Assembly (NCBI RefSeq): GCF_011064595.1
Contig: NZ_JAALJI010000004.1
Span: forward strand, 186,001 to 250,000
Origin: Paludisphaera soli
Lineage (GTDB): Bacteria; Planctomycetota; Planctomycetia; Isosphaerales; Isosphaeraceae
Direction of reading: 5' to 3'
Length of the DNA: 64,000 nt
The notes beneath the pieces are model-generated. The model searched no databases, was not told the DNA's origin, and worked only from the letters and a program-made list of their open reading frames with translations. Position numbers and translations under genes: made by a program. Positions within the stretch are counted from its first letter, which is position 1. The number at the start of each line of letters is the position of its first letter. Below, one piece after another: positions 29,029 to 36,852 of the stretch.

Positions 29029-31119
29029 TCAATCGGAGGTGTCGACGGTCCATTCGCATTCGTAGACGTAACCCGGCTCGGCGTTGAGGATCGACCAGGC
29101 GATGATCGATCCGTAGGGGTGGTCGATCGTGTACTGCGACTCGATCTCACGGGCCGTGGAGGGGTCGTCGGCCGCGTAGCGGACGAGGCGGTAGTCCTTA
29201 TACGGCCGCGAGTCCGGGAACAGGACCCAGACAGACGCCTGCTCCGTCCGGGCGGGGGGCGAGTAGCGCAGCCAGTTCTCCTGCTTGCCCTTGCGGGCCT
29301 CGAAGTCGTGGACGATCGCCTCGATCTCGACGTCGACGGGGGTCTCGGGTCGCACGCCGGACATGTCGAACTCCAGCTCCCAGGTCGTCTTCCCGCCACC
29401 GACCTCGGGAGGGATGCGGCGCGCCACGGGCTTCAGCTTCTCGGGGCCGGCCTGGAAGTCGATCCGGTCGAACGGGATGCCGGGATACTGGAGGACCAGC
29501 CTGTCCTCGCCCGCCCGCCTCCGGACGCGGACCCGGCGATAGTAGCGAGCCGCGTCTCGCGATCCCGATCGCCAGTCGCGGAGGTCGACGATGCTGGTGT
29601 CGCTGAGGAAATCGAAGCCCTTGTAGTCCACGTCCGCCGCCCGGGACGCCTCGAGGACCGGCATCGGGGTCCGCGCCCTCTGGTCGGCCCGCTGCACGAC
29701 CTCCAGGATCTTGCGGAAATCCGGGCTGCCGTGGGCGATCGCCTCGACGATCGCGGCGTCGGCCACGGCCTGGCGGCGGTATCGGTAGGCCGCGACGGGG
29801 AGCACGCCCAGGAGCAGGACGAGGATCGGGATGTAGACGTAGGTGGGCCAGTCGTGGAAGTCGAGCAGCGTGCTCCAGACGCGGCGGTCGGCCGAGCGGC
29901 GGAGTTCCAGGGCCTGGCTGGTCACCAGCGCGGTCACGGGAGGCGCGGCGTGGGACGCGGGGGAGGCGTCGCCGACGGCCGCCGGCGCGGGCCGGGGATC
30001 GGCCTCGCCGGCCCCTTTCATCGGGTCCCACGGCGGCGTCGAGGGCAGGTCCGCGCCGTAGACGTCGGGGCGGCTTCGGCACTGCTTCCGGGCCACGCAA
30101 TAGCCGTGCTGGACCAGCGCGGAGATCTCCAGTGGGGAGAAGCGATCGATGTCCGTCCGGATGTTGGCCACCTCGGTCTGGACGACCGGGTGGAGCGCCG
30201 TGGGGTCCTCGTCCGGGGAGACCCGGTCCAGGGCCGCGACGAACAGGAATCGGGGGTCGTCCTGGAACTTCTGCTTCTCGAGCTGGCCGACGCGGTCCCA
30301 GAGGATGTCGGTGGCCCGGAGGGCCCGGCCGATCATCCCCAGAGGCCTGGGCCGGACGACGCGGAACGTCTTGCCGACGTCGCTCACGAGGAGCTGGTCG
30401 AGCGTCGGGTCGAGGTCTTCGAGGAGGTCCAACGCCCGGACGCCGAGGTTGTCGTACACCCCGCCGTCGGTGAACGTCTGCGGCGGGAACTCCCCCTCGG
30501 AGAGCCCGAGGTCGTCGGCCGTGATCAAGGCCGGGGGGAAGAATCCGGGGAAGGCCGAGGACGCCGTGACCGCCAGGGCGACGGTCGCCAGGCGGGCCGG
30601 GAGCAGGTCGACCTTGACGCCCCCGCTCGTCCTCCGCTGCATGAGCAGCCCGGCCCTGGTGAACGAGCAGAGGCCCCCCTCGCTCACGTTCGTGGTGAGC
30701 AGGTGCAGCTCCGGCGTCTCCGGCAGCTGGTGCACGCGGGCGTCGCCGTAGAGCCGGCTCGCATAAAGGCCCTCCAGGAGCCCCGTGGGCGTGAAGCGTC
30801 GGCTCGCGCCGCTGAGCGAGAGCCGTTGGAGGAAGCGGAGCGGGAACAGGAACGGGATCCGCCGCGCGATCTGATTCCGCGCGTCGGACCGGACGAACTC
30901 GATGATCCGCGCGGCGGCCTCCTCGAAGTCGGCCGTCGTGCCGGTGTACCGATCCCAGTTCAGGGCGAGATGGGCCCCCAGGATGCTCCCGCCCGAGACC
31001 GAGACGATGTGCGTCACGTCGCGGAGTCGACCCGCGTCGTGCAGAAACCGCACGACGCCCAGGTGGAACAGCGTGGCCCGCAATCCGCCGCCGGAGAGCG
31101 CCAGTCCGAGACGAGGCAT
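29029..31119 (-). CDS. Patatin-like phospholipase, membrane-associated
   Basis: This 696-residue protein starts with a patatin domain. It has the oxyanion hole SGGGLRA (residues 9-15), the nucleophile elbow SVSGG (Ser42) and the catalytic aspartate in FTDGGVYDN (near 217), the Ser-Asp dyad of the family. It should hydrolyse acyl esters of lipids. The C-terminal third contains a membrane helix (YVYIPILVLLLGVLPVAA) and then a beta-rich tail of unknown role. The start ATG 31119 places the patatin motif at the N-terminus and has GGAG upstream; upstream sequence in the same frame is the shadow of the repeat protein gene. Confidence 0.9.
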   Translation of the reverse strand: MPRLGLALSGGGLRATLFHLGVVRFLHDAGRLRDVTHIVSVSGGSILGAHLALNWDRYTGTTADFEEAAARIIEFVRSDARNQIARRIPFLFPLRFLQRLSLSGASRRFTPTGLLEGLYASRLYGDARVHQLPETPELHLLTTNVSEGGLCSFTRAGLLMQRRTSGGVKVDLLPARLATVALAVTASSAFPGFFPPALITADDLGLSEGEFPPQTFTDGGVYDNLGVRALDLLEDLDPTLDQLLVSDVGKTFRVVRPRPLGMIGRALRATDILWDRVGQLEKQKFQDDPRFLFVAALDRVSPDEDPTALHPVVQTEVANIRTDIDRFSPLEISALVQHGYCVARKQCRSRPDVYGADLPSTPPWDPMKGAGEADPRPAPAAVGDASPASHAAPPVTALVTSQALELRRSADRRVWSTLLDFHDWPTYVYIPILVLLLGVLPVAAYRYRRQAVADAAIVEAIAHGSPDFRKILEVVQRADQRARTPMPVLEASRAADVDYKGFDFLSDTSIVDLRDWRSGSRDAARYYRRVRVRRRAGEDRLVLQYPGIPFDRIDFQAGPEKLKPVARRIPPEVGGGKTTWELEFDMSGVRPETPVDVEIEAIVHDFEARKGKQENWLRYSPPARTEQASVWVLFPDSRPYKDYRLVRYAADDPSTAREIESQYTIDHPYGSIIAWSILNAEPGYVYECEWTVDTSD

Positions 31120-31170
31120 CTCGCCTTCTCCTTCGCTTCGTCCCCTCGCGGTCGCTCGCCGCCCCGGGCC

Positions 31171-31198
31171 CCTCCGCGGGCCTCTCGGCCCGCGGAGG
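31171..31198 (-). terminator. Perfect 12-bp hairpin between repeat-protein and patatin genes
   Basis: CCTCCGCGGGCC pairs perfectly with GGCCCGCGGAGG around a TCTC tetraloop, just past the stop of the repeat-protein gene (minus strand). It has no T-tract. It may terminate or attenuate transcription into the patatin gene. Confidence 0.5.
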
Positions 31199-31205
31199 TT
31201 CCGGA

Positions 31206-31700
31206 TCAACGTCCCGGGCCGAAGCCGCCGAGGCCCATGCCGGGCCGCACACCCAGCCCGGACGCCGGCCCGCCGAGGCCGCCCGGGTTGTAGCCGGGGC
31301 GACCGAAGTCGTAGCCGCCGGTGGCCCCGGCGGGGTAGCCGCCGTACGCCCCGGCCGGATAGCCGGCGGCGGCCCCGGCGGGATAGCCGCCGTACGCCCC
31401 GGCCGGATAGCCGGCGGCGGCCCCGGCGGGATAGCCGCCATAGGCCCCGGCGGGGTAGCCGCCATAGGCCCCGGCGGGGTAGCCGCCGTCGGAGTAGGCC
31501 GCCGGTGCCGCGTAGCCCTGCGGCGAGCCATAGTAGCCCGATTGGGCGGAGGCCGGAGCGGCGTATCCCGCGTCGCCCTGCGGCGCGCCGACGCACGCGA
31601 CGGCGGCCCGGGCCCTCCGCTTGTGGCAAGCCTCCGTCGTGGTCGCCCACGCGACGACCAGCGAGACCGCAACCACACTCCGCAACAAGGTGCGCGTCAT
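31206..31700 (-). CDS. Exported Gly/Tyr/Pro/Ala octapeptide-repeat protein
   Basis: This 164-residue secreted protein has a signal peptide (TLLRSVVAVSLVVAWATTTEA), a short Cys-containing head (Cys near residues 25 and 35), then seven tandem octapeptides of the form GGYPAGAY/AGYPAGAA and a Gly/Pro-rich tail. Low-complexity Gly-Tyr repeats of this kind occur in cell-wall or adhesive surface proteins, but no family is recognised. The start ATG 31700 has GGAGG eight bases upstream; a GTG at 31715 overlaps that site and is less likely. Confidence 0.75.
   Translation of the reverse strand: MTRTLLRSVVAVSLVVAWATTTEACHKRRARAAVACVGAPQGDAGYAAPASAQSGYYGSPQGYAAPAAYSDGGYPAGAYGGYPAGAYGGYPAGAAAGYPAGAYGGYPAGAAAGYPAGAYGGYPAGATGGYDFGRPGYNPGGLGGPASGLGVRPGMGLGGFGPGR
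31316..31491. repeat. 24-bp tandem repeat encoding GYPAGA octapeptides
   Basis: About seven in-frame 24-base units alternate between two near-identical versions (ending GAY or GAA). The copies are almost identical at the DNA level, indicating recent expansion or homogenisation. Confidence 0.8.
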
Positions 31701-31886
31701 GGATCGATCCTCCACGGGACCGGGACGTTCGCGGTCCGACCGCGAAATCGCGGTGCGACGCGACGTCTCGCCGACCCCGTGGGCGTCATCCTAGATCGCG
31801 CCATGCGCGAAAGGTAGCCCTTGAATATAATGAGTTCCAAAATGTCCCGATGCCACGCACGCTCGCTCCGTCCGCGCGTCGACGGG

Positions 31887-33092
31887 TCAGAACGCTTTGA
31901 CCACGGCCGTCGACATCTGATAGTCGAACGGCTTGTCGCCGGTCAGCGGGAACTCCCAGTAGTGGAGGAAGTACCAGTCTCCGACGATCTGGAACCGCGT
32001 GCCGGGGCCGACGCCGACGTAGGTCGACCGGTTGCGGTCTTCCATCGGCACGACGACGTTGCAGTCGGCGTAGACAACCAGGTCGCCGAATGCGACGTCG
32101 TGGGGCGTGAAGTAGCGGCCGACCGCCACGTCGAAGTTGAGGTTCGTCTGGGACGGGGACTCGCCGAACAGCGCGCCGCCGCCCGAGGACGCCTGGACGG
32201 GCCGCTGGTCGTTCTTGTTGAGCGGCACGTTGACGCCGGTCCCGCCGCGCACCACCCACGAGCCCCCCGGGTTGCTCCAGAACGAGTAGCGCGGAAAGAT
32301 GGTCATCAGGTTCCCCCCGGTCTCGACCTGGCCCGTCGGCACGATCGTGCCCAGCGTGAAGAGCTGGGTGAAGGCCTTCGACTCCGAGAGCAGGAACGAG
32401 CCGGCGATGGACATGTCGCCGAAGTCCGAGCGGTAGCCGCGCCTCGGATCGTCCGTGCCGTTGGCCGTCACGAACGGGACGTTGAGGAACAACTCGAACC
32501 GCCGGCTGAAGGGGAGGAAGATGGCGAAATCCCCCTTGTAGCCCTCCCCTCCGAACGGCTTGCTCAGGTTGTTCTGGTAGATCCCGTCCACCAGCCAGAG
32601 ACGGTAGAAGACGCCTTCGAAGGACCCCAGCCAGCCGTGTCGCGGCGTCAGGCCGGACTGACCGGCCGGCCCGCCGGCCCAGGCCTCCCGCCAGCCCTCG
32701 CTGAAGAACGTCCCGAGGGTCAGCGGGCGCCACTCGTTCGGGTCGTCGGGGTCCTCGAAGATCGACGACGTGATCGTGTCGAAGATCCCCATCTCGACCC
32801 GGGGCCTCGTCGGCGTCAGGCCGGTCCCGGGCTGCGCCATCAGCCCGGCCGCCCTTGCGTCGGCCGAGTCCGCGCCGACCAGATCGGCATAGCTCGGCGC
32901 GAGTGTTTGCGCCTGCGTCGCGGCCCCAGCGCCGATGGTCAGGACGGCGAGCGCGGCCGCAACGTACGGGATGGTCGAACGGATCGGCTTCCTGCCATCT
33001 CTCAGGCTCCGAAATGAGTTGGATTTCTCCGTCGTCGTCGACGGTCGGCCGCGAACGATCCGGACGGTTCCGAGTCGCGCACGACGCGACAT
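31887..33092 (-). CDS. Predicted outer-membrane beta-barrel protein, unknown function
   Basis: This protein of about 401 residues has a hydrophobic export segment (IPYVAAALAVLTIGAGAATQAQ). The body shows alternating aromatic strands with glycine turns and ends in a short strand (QMSTAVVKAF) with C-terminal Phe, as in porin-like barrels. Segments such as FAIFLPFSRRFELFLNVPFV and GDMSIAGSFLLSE look like transmembrane strands. No family name is recognised. The start is uncertain: ATG 33092 gives a long basic leader before the hydrophobic segment, and no good Shine-Dalgarno is visible. Confidence 0.7.
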   Translation of the reverse strand: MSRRARLGTVRIVRGRPSTTTEKSNSFRSLRDGRKPIRSTIPYVAAALAVLTIGAGAATQAQTLAPSYADLVGADSADARAAGLMAQPGTGLTPTRPRVEMGIFDTITSSIFEDPDDPNEWRPLTLGTFFSEGWREAWAGGPAGQSGLTPRHGWLGSFEGVFYRLWLVDGIYQNNLSKPFGGEGYKGDFAIFLPFSRRFELFLNVPFVTANGTDDPRRGYRSDFGDMSIAGSFLLSESKAFTQLFTLGTIVPTGQVETGGNLMTIFPRYSFWSNPGGSWVVRGGTGVNVPLNKNDQRPVQASSGGGALFGESPSQTNLNFDVAVGRYFTPHDVAFGDLVVYADCNVVVPMEDRNRSTYVGVGPGTRFQIVGDWYFLHYWEFPLTGDKPFDYQMSTAVVKAF

Positions 33093-33930
33093 GCTGCTAT
33101 CACTGTCGGATGAGAGGGCGGCACGACTAGGATCGATCCCGACGAATCGACCGAATCGCCATGTTTCCCGACCATGCATGGATGGAACACTCAGGGCGGG
33201 GGCACCGGTCCGAATCAACGGCCGCGGCGTACTCGACGGCAGTTCTCAGGCCGGCCAATCGCTGCAATCCACAAGGGCGTCCACGCCGGCGAGCAGCAAG
33301 GCCTTTCCCGAACGTTCGTCCTCACTGAGGAAGGAAGCCGCCTGTCGTGAAACTCGCCGGCTGCAGCCGATCGGCATCGTCAAGGTTAAGACCCGATCTC
33401 GGTAGTCGGCGATCGTGCCCCGCGCAATGCCCGCGTGGACGACGGGTGGCCCCACGGCCCGTCCCGGAGTCGAGGGCCTCGAAGGACGACCTGCCCCGAG
33501 GGGCCAGGCCCCCCTGGGGGCTCTCGTCAGGTCGCCGATGATCGAATCGAGCGCGCAGTTGGAGCTCATCAAGTTCCAGCCCCTCGCCCAGAAGCAGCAG
33601 GCGATCCTCGAAAAGAGCACCTCGCAGATGCAGACGTTCGCGGACGCGAGGTCGGTGATCGCCGGCCTCCGATGACGCCGACCGGGGCGATCGGGCCGGT
33701 CGTCCGCCCCGGCCCGGCGCGCCCGGAACATTCGGGACAGGGCGGACCGTCGCGAGGCGCGGATTCATCGCGCCCACGGTCGTTTCCGCGAAGGACGGAA
33801 AGCTTGCGAGAACCCGCGCGGCGGCGGATTTCCGGGGCGCCATACGGCGTCGGCGGGCCGCCGCGCGGGCCGATGAGGAAGGGGGTGGGTTCGATCGAAG
33901 CCGAGGCCTGACTAAGGACGGTCGCTCGCA
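33093..33930. other. Long intergenic region with possible gene decay
   Basis: These 838 bases have less extreme base composition than the flanks. Apart from a possible 45-codon frame at 33538-33675, nothing reads as protein on either strand. Several overlapping open frames here are incompatible and low in quality. No repeat or transposase motif was found. It may be a decayed gene. Confidence 0.35.
33538..33675 (+). CDS. Possible small protein or gene fragment
   Basis: A 45-residue frame (starting MIESSAQLELIKFQPLAQKQ and ending TFADARSVIAGLR) has unusually natural composition: Gln, Lys, Ile and Ser instead of the Arg/Pro/Gly excess of chance frames here. AGG lies seven bases before the ATG. 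It could be a small helical protein or the surviving end of a decayed gene. Confidence 0.25.
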   Translation: MIESSAQLELIKFQPLAQKQQAILEKSTSQMQTFADARSVIAGLR

Positions 33931-35868
33931 ATGACGGTGAAGAAGCCCCCGCTCGCGGCCTGGCTCGTCCTGGCCTGCTGGAGCGGCCTCGCGGCCCTGG
34001 CGGCGTCGACCAACGACCTCCGCGACGAGGCGTTCACGCTCGAACGCGCCGGGCGATACGCCGAGGCCCTGCCGCGGCTCGACGCCGTCCTCGAACGCCA
34101 TCCCAACGACCTGGAGGCTCTGGTCCGGCGCGGCAACGTCTACCTGCGGCTCGACCGGCCGTCGAAGGCCGTCGGCGATTTCGACCGGGTCATCCGGCGC
34201 GACCCGCTCAACACCTCGGGCCACACCGACCGCGCGGTCGCGCTGCTGATGCTCGGCCGCCTGGACGAGGCCGAGGCGGCCTTCGTCCGCGCCATCCGCC
34301 TGTGGGAGGTCCCGCTCAACGGCGCCCGGGGGATCGGCCGCGGCGGGCGGGATGCGGTGCAGGAGGCGAGGGCGACCGCCTTCGCCGGGCTCGCCCAGGT
34401 CCACCATCGGCTGAACCGCAACGACGAGGCCCTGGCCGAGTACGACCAGGCCATCCGGATCTTCCCCGGCGACCCGAACAGCCACATCGGCCGGGGGGAC
34501 GTCCATCGCGCCCTCGGCGACTTCCCCCGCGCGCTGGCGGACCTCGACGAGGCCGTCCGCCTCGGGCCGGGATATCCCCGCGCGTTCGCCAGCCGGGGGC
34601 GGCTCCTGGAAGATCTGAAGCAGGACGACCGCGCCGAGGCCGATTACTCCCGCGCCGTCGAGGTCGACCCGAATTACGCCTTCGCCTACCGCCTGCGCGG
34701 GGCGCTCCGCTCGCGGCTCGGTCGCAACGACGAGGCCCTGGCCGACTTCGAGGTCGTCGGCCGGCTCCGGCCCGACGACTCCGAGACGCTCAAGGACCGC
34801 GGCGGCGTCCTCGAACGGATGGGGAGGCATCAGGAGGCCCTCGTCGCGCTCGACCGGGCGATCGCGATCGACCCCAAGAACGCCAAGGCGTACCAGAACC
34901 GAGGCGCCGCCTATAACAGCCTGGCCCGCTACGAAGACGCCGTGGCCGACCTCGACCGCGCCATCGCCCTCGACCCCAAGAACGCCGGGGCTCGGACCAA
35001 CTGCGGCCTGGCCTACTTCATGCTCGGCGAGTATGAGCGGTCGCTGGAGGACCTGGGCGAGGCGGTGAAGCTCGCCCCTCGCAACGCGATCGTCCACTTC
35101 AACCGGGGCAACGTCTACGCCAAGCTCGGGCTCCGGGAGCAGGCCCTGGCGGACTACCAGGCCGTCGAGGAGGCCGACCCGAAGCTCCTGGCCTCGTACG
35201 GCGGAGCCCACAAGGTCTTCGCCGAGATGTCCCGCGAGCGGATGGCCGTACGCACCCCCGCGCCGCGCGTCGAGCCCGCGAGCGAGGCCCAGACGCGCCT
35301 GGCGGAAGGCCGTTCGCTCCAGGCGTCGGGCGACTGGGCCGGGGCGATCGCCGCCTTCGATAAGGCCGTCGCCGCCGACCCCCGCCGCGGCGAATCCTAC
35401 ATCGCCCGAGGTTGGTCCCGCCTCTGCGCCGACGTCGACGGCGCCGAGACCGACGCCCGCGCCTATCTCAACCTGAAGGGCTGGGACGACCCGGCCTCTC
35501 CCTACATGGCGATGCTCGGGGTGCTGGCCGAGCGCCGAGTCGGCCGCGACCCGGCCGCCTACGCGTTCCTGGAAGAAGCCCTGGCCAAGCTGCCGCAGCA
35601 GGACGCCTGGCCCCGGCCGGTCCTGATGCACCTCAACGGCGACCTCGCCGACGCCGACCTCGTCGACCGAGCCGGCAACGACGTCCAGCGGGCCGAGGCC
35701 CGCACGATGGTCGCGCTCGATCTCCTGCGCAAGCACAAGGTCGCGGAAGCGCGCGAGCATCTGGAATGGGTCCGCGCCCACAGTGTGGACCGCTCGGTCG
35801 CGTCCGACCTGGCGCTCGCCACGCTGGCCCGGCTGGATCGGACGGAGCAGGTCGCGCGGAAGCCCTGA
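33931..35868 (+). CDS. Exported tetratricopeptide-repeat protein
   Basis: This 645-residue protein has an N-terminal hydrophobic segment (LAAWLVLACWSGLAALAA), then some ten TPR units between residues 30 and 430 (for example AGRYAEALPRLDAVLERHPND; RYEDAVADLDRAIALDPKNA). A linker is followed by further TPR-like helices to the end (GDWAGAIAAFDKAVAADPRR). TPR arrays mediate protein contacts; the partner is unknown. It stands alone between the 838-base spacer and a convergent hydrolase gene 27 bases away. The start ATG 33931 has only a weak, distant purine tract. Confidence 0.9.
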   Translation: MTVKKPPLAAWLVLACWSGLAALAASTNDLRDEAFTLERAGRYAEALPRLDAVLERHPNDLEALVRRGNVYLRLDRPSKAVGDFDRVIRRDPLNTSGHTDRAVALLMLGRLDEAEAAFVRAIRLWEVPLNGARGIGRGGRDAVQEARATAFAGLAQVHHRLNRNDEALAEYDQAIRIFPGDPNSHIGRGDVHRALGDFPRALADLDEAVRLGPGYPRAFASRGRLLEDLKQDDRAEADYSRAVEVDPNYAFAYRLRGALRSRLGRNDEALADFEVVGRLRPDDSETLKDRGGVLERMGRHQEALVALDRAIAIDPKNAKAYQNRGAAYNSLARYEDAVADLDRAIALDPKNAGARTNCGLAYFMLGEYERSLEDLGEAVKLAPRNAIVHFNRGNVYAKLGLREQALADYQAVEEADPKLLASYGGAHKVFAEMSRERMAVRTPAPRVEPASEAQTRLAEGRSLQASGDWAGAIAAFDKAVAADPRRGESYIARGWSRLCADVDGAETDARAYLNLKGWDDPASPYMAMLGVLAERRVGRDPAAYAFLEEALAKLPQQDAWPRPVLMHLNGDLADADLVDRAGNDVQRAEARTMVALDLLRKHKVAEAREHLEWVRAHSVDRSVASDLALATLARLDRTEQVARKP

Positions 35869-35895
35869 CGCGGCCTCGTCGACGATCCGCCCCGG

Positions 35896-36852
35896 TCAGA
35901 TCGACCGATCCACGAAGTCGAGCACCTCGTCCAGCAGGGCCCGGCCCCCCACGCGGGCGACGTCCGCGTGTCGGGCTTCGGCGACTTCGAGGAGCGGGGC
36001 GGGGGAGGGGAACGACTCGGCGAGCCGGCGGGCGAACGACGTCGGGATCAGGTCGTCGTCGGTCCCGTGGACGACCACGACGGGCCGGTCGAATCGGCCG
36101 GCCAGGTCCAGCGGCCTCGGCCGGCCCAGCGGCGTCCCGGCGATCCGGCCCGCGCGGCGGACGACCAGCCGCGAGAGCACGGGGGCCATCGGCAGGCGGC
36201 GGTTGCGCATCACGGTCGCCACGGACGCCTGCAGGTCGACCATCGGCGCCTCCAGAACCAGGGCCCGCACCCGCTCGTCCTCGACGCCCGCCCGGAGCGC
36301 GATCGCCGCGCCCATCGAGCGGCCCCAGACGACCGGGGCGAACGGCTCGCCGGCCGGGACGAGGTCGGCCAGGGCGTCGAGCCAGGCGCGGAGGTCGCCG
36401 GCCTCGCGCCCCCCGAAGCTAGAGTATTCCCCCTGGCTCTCGCCGTATCCCCGCAGGTCGATCGCCGCCACGTTCCATCCCCGAGCCAGGATCGCCGGCG
36501 CGCGGTCGACCATCATCATGCCGGGGCCGTCGATGAAGCCGTGGACCAGGATCATCACGCGGCCGGTCGGCCCGTCGGCCGGTGCCCATCGCCCCGCCAG
36601 TTCCACGCCGTCGGCCGCCCGGACCTGGATCGCGCCGCTCTCCTCCAGGATCGCCGCCCCGGCCGCCGCCTCGCCCTCGACCGCCGACTTCGGATCCGAG
36701 GCCGGTCGGCGGCCCTGGCGCCAGCGACGCGGAGCGGGCTCGGAGATCCGCCTGGGCATGACGAGCGCCCACGCGCCGAACTCGACGACGACCATCGCCA
36801 GGGCGGCGAACAGCCCCGAGCCGAACCCCAGCGATGCGATGAGCCACTTCAT
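35896..36852 (-). CDS. Membrane-anchored alpha/beta hydrolase
   Basis: This 318-residue hydrolase has an N-terminal membrane helix (LIASLGFGSGLFAALAMVVV) and an alpha/beta fold: VMILVHGFIDGPG (oxyanion region), AAIDLRGYGESQG, the nucleophile elbow WGRSMGAA, VVVVHGTDDDLIP (acid) and a histidine in EARHADVAR. It resembles BAAT/acyltransferase or S9-type serine hydrolases. The substrate is unknown. Its ATG overlaps the comEC stop by four bases (ATGA), so the two are translationally coupled. Confidence 0.88.
   Translation of the reverse strand: MKWLIASLGFGSGLFAALAMVVVEFGAWALVMPRRISEPAPRRWRQGRRPASDPKSAVEGEAAAGAAILEESGAIQVRAADGVELAGRWAPADGPTGRVMILVHGFIDGPGMMMVDRAPAILARGWNVAAIDLRGYGESQGEYSSFGGREAGDLRAWLDALADLVPAGEPFAPVVWGRSMGAAIALRAGVEDERVRALVLEAPMVDLQASVATVMRNRRLPMAPVLSRLVVRRAGRIAGTPLGRPRPLDLAGRFDRPVVVVHGTDDDLIPTSFARRLAESFPSPAPLLEVAEARHADVARVGGRALLDEVLDFVDRSI

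Noticed and set aside
33322-35781. 819-codon minus-strand open frame opposite the TPR gene
   Set aside because: Mirror of the TPR repeats; the plus strand carries recognisable TPR motifs.
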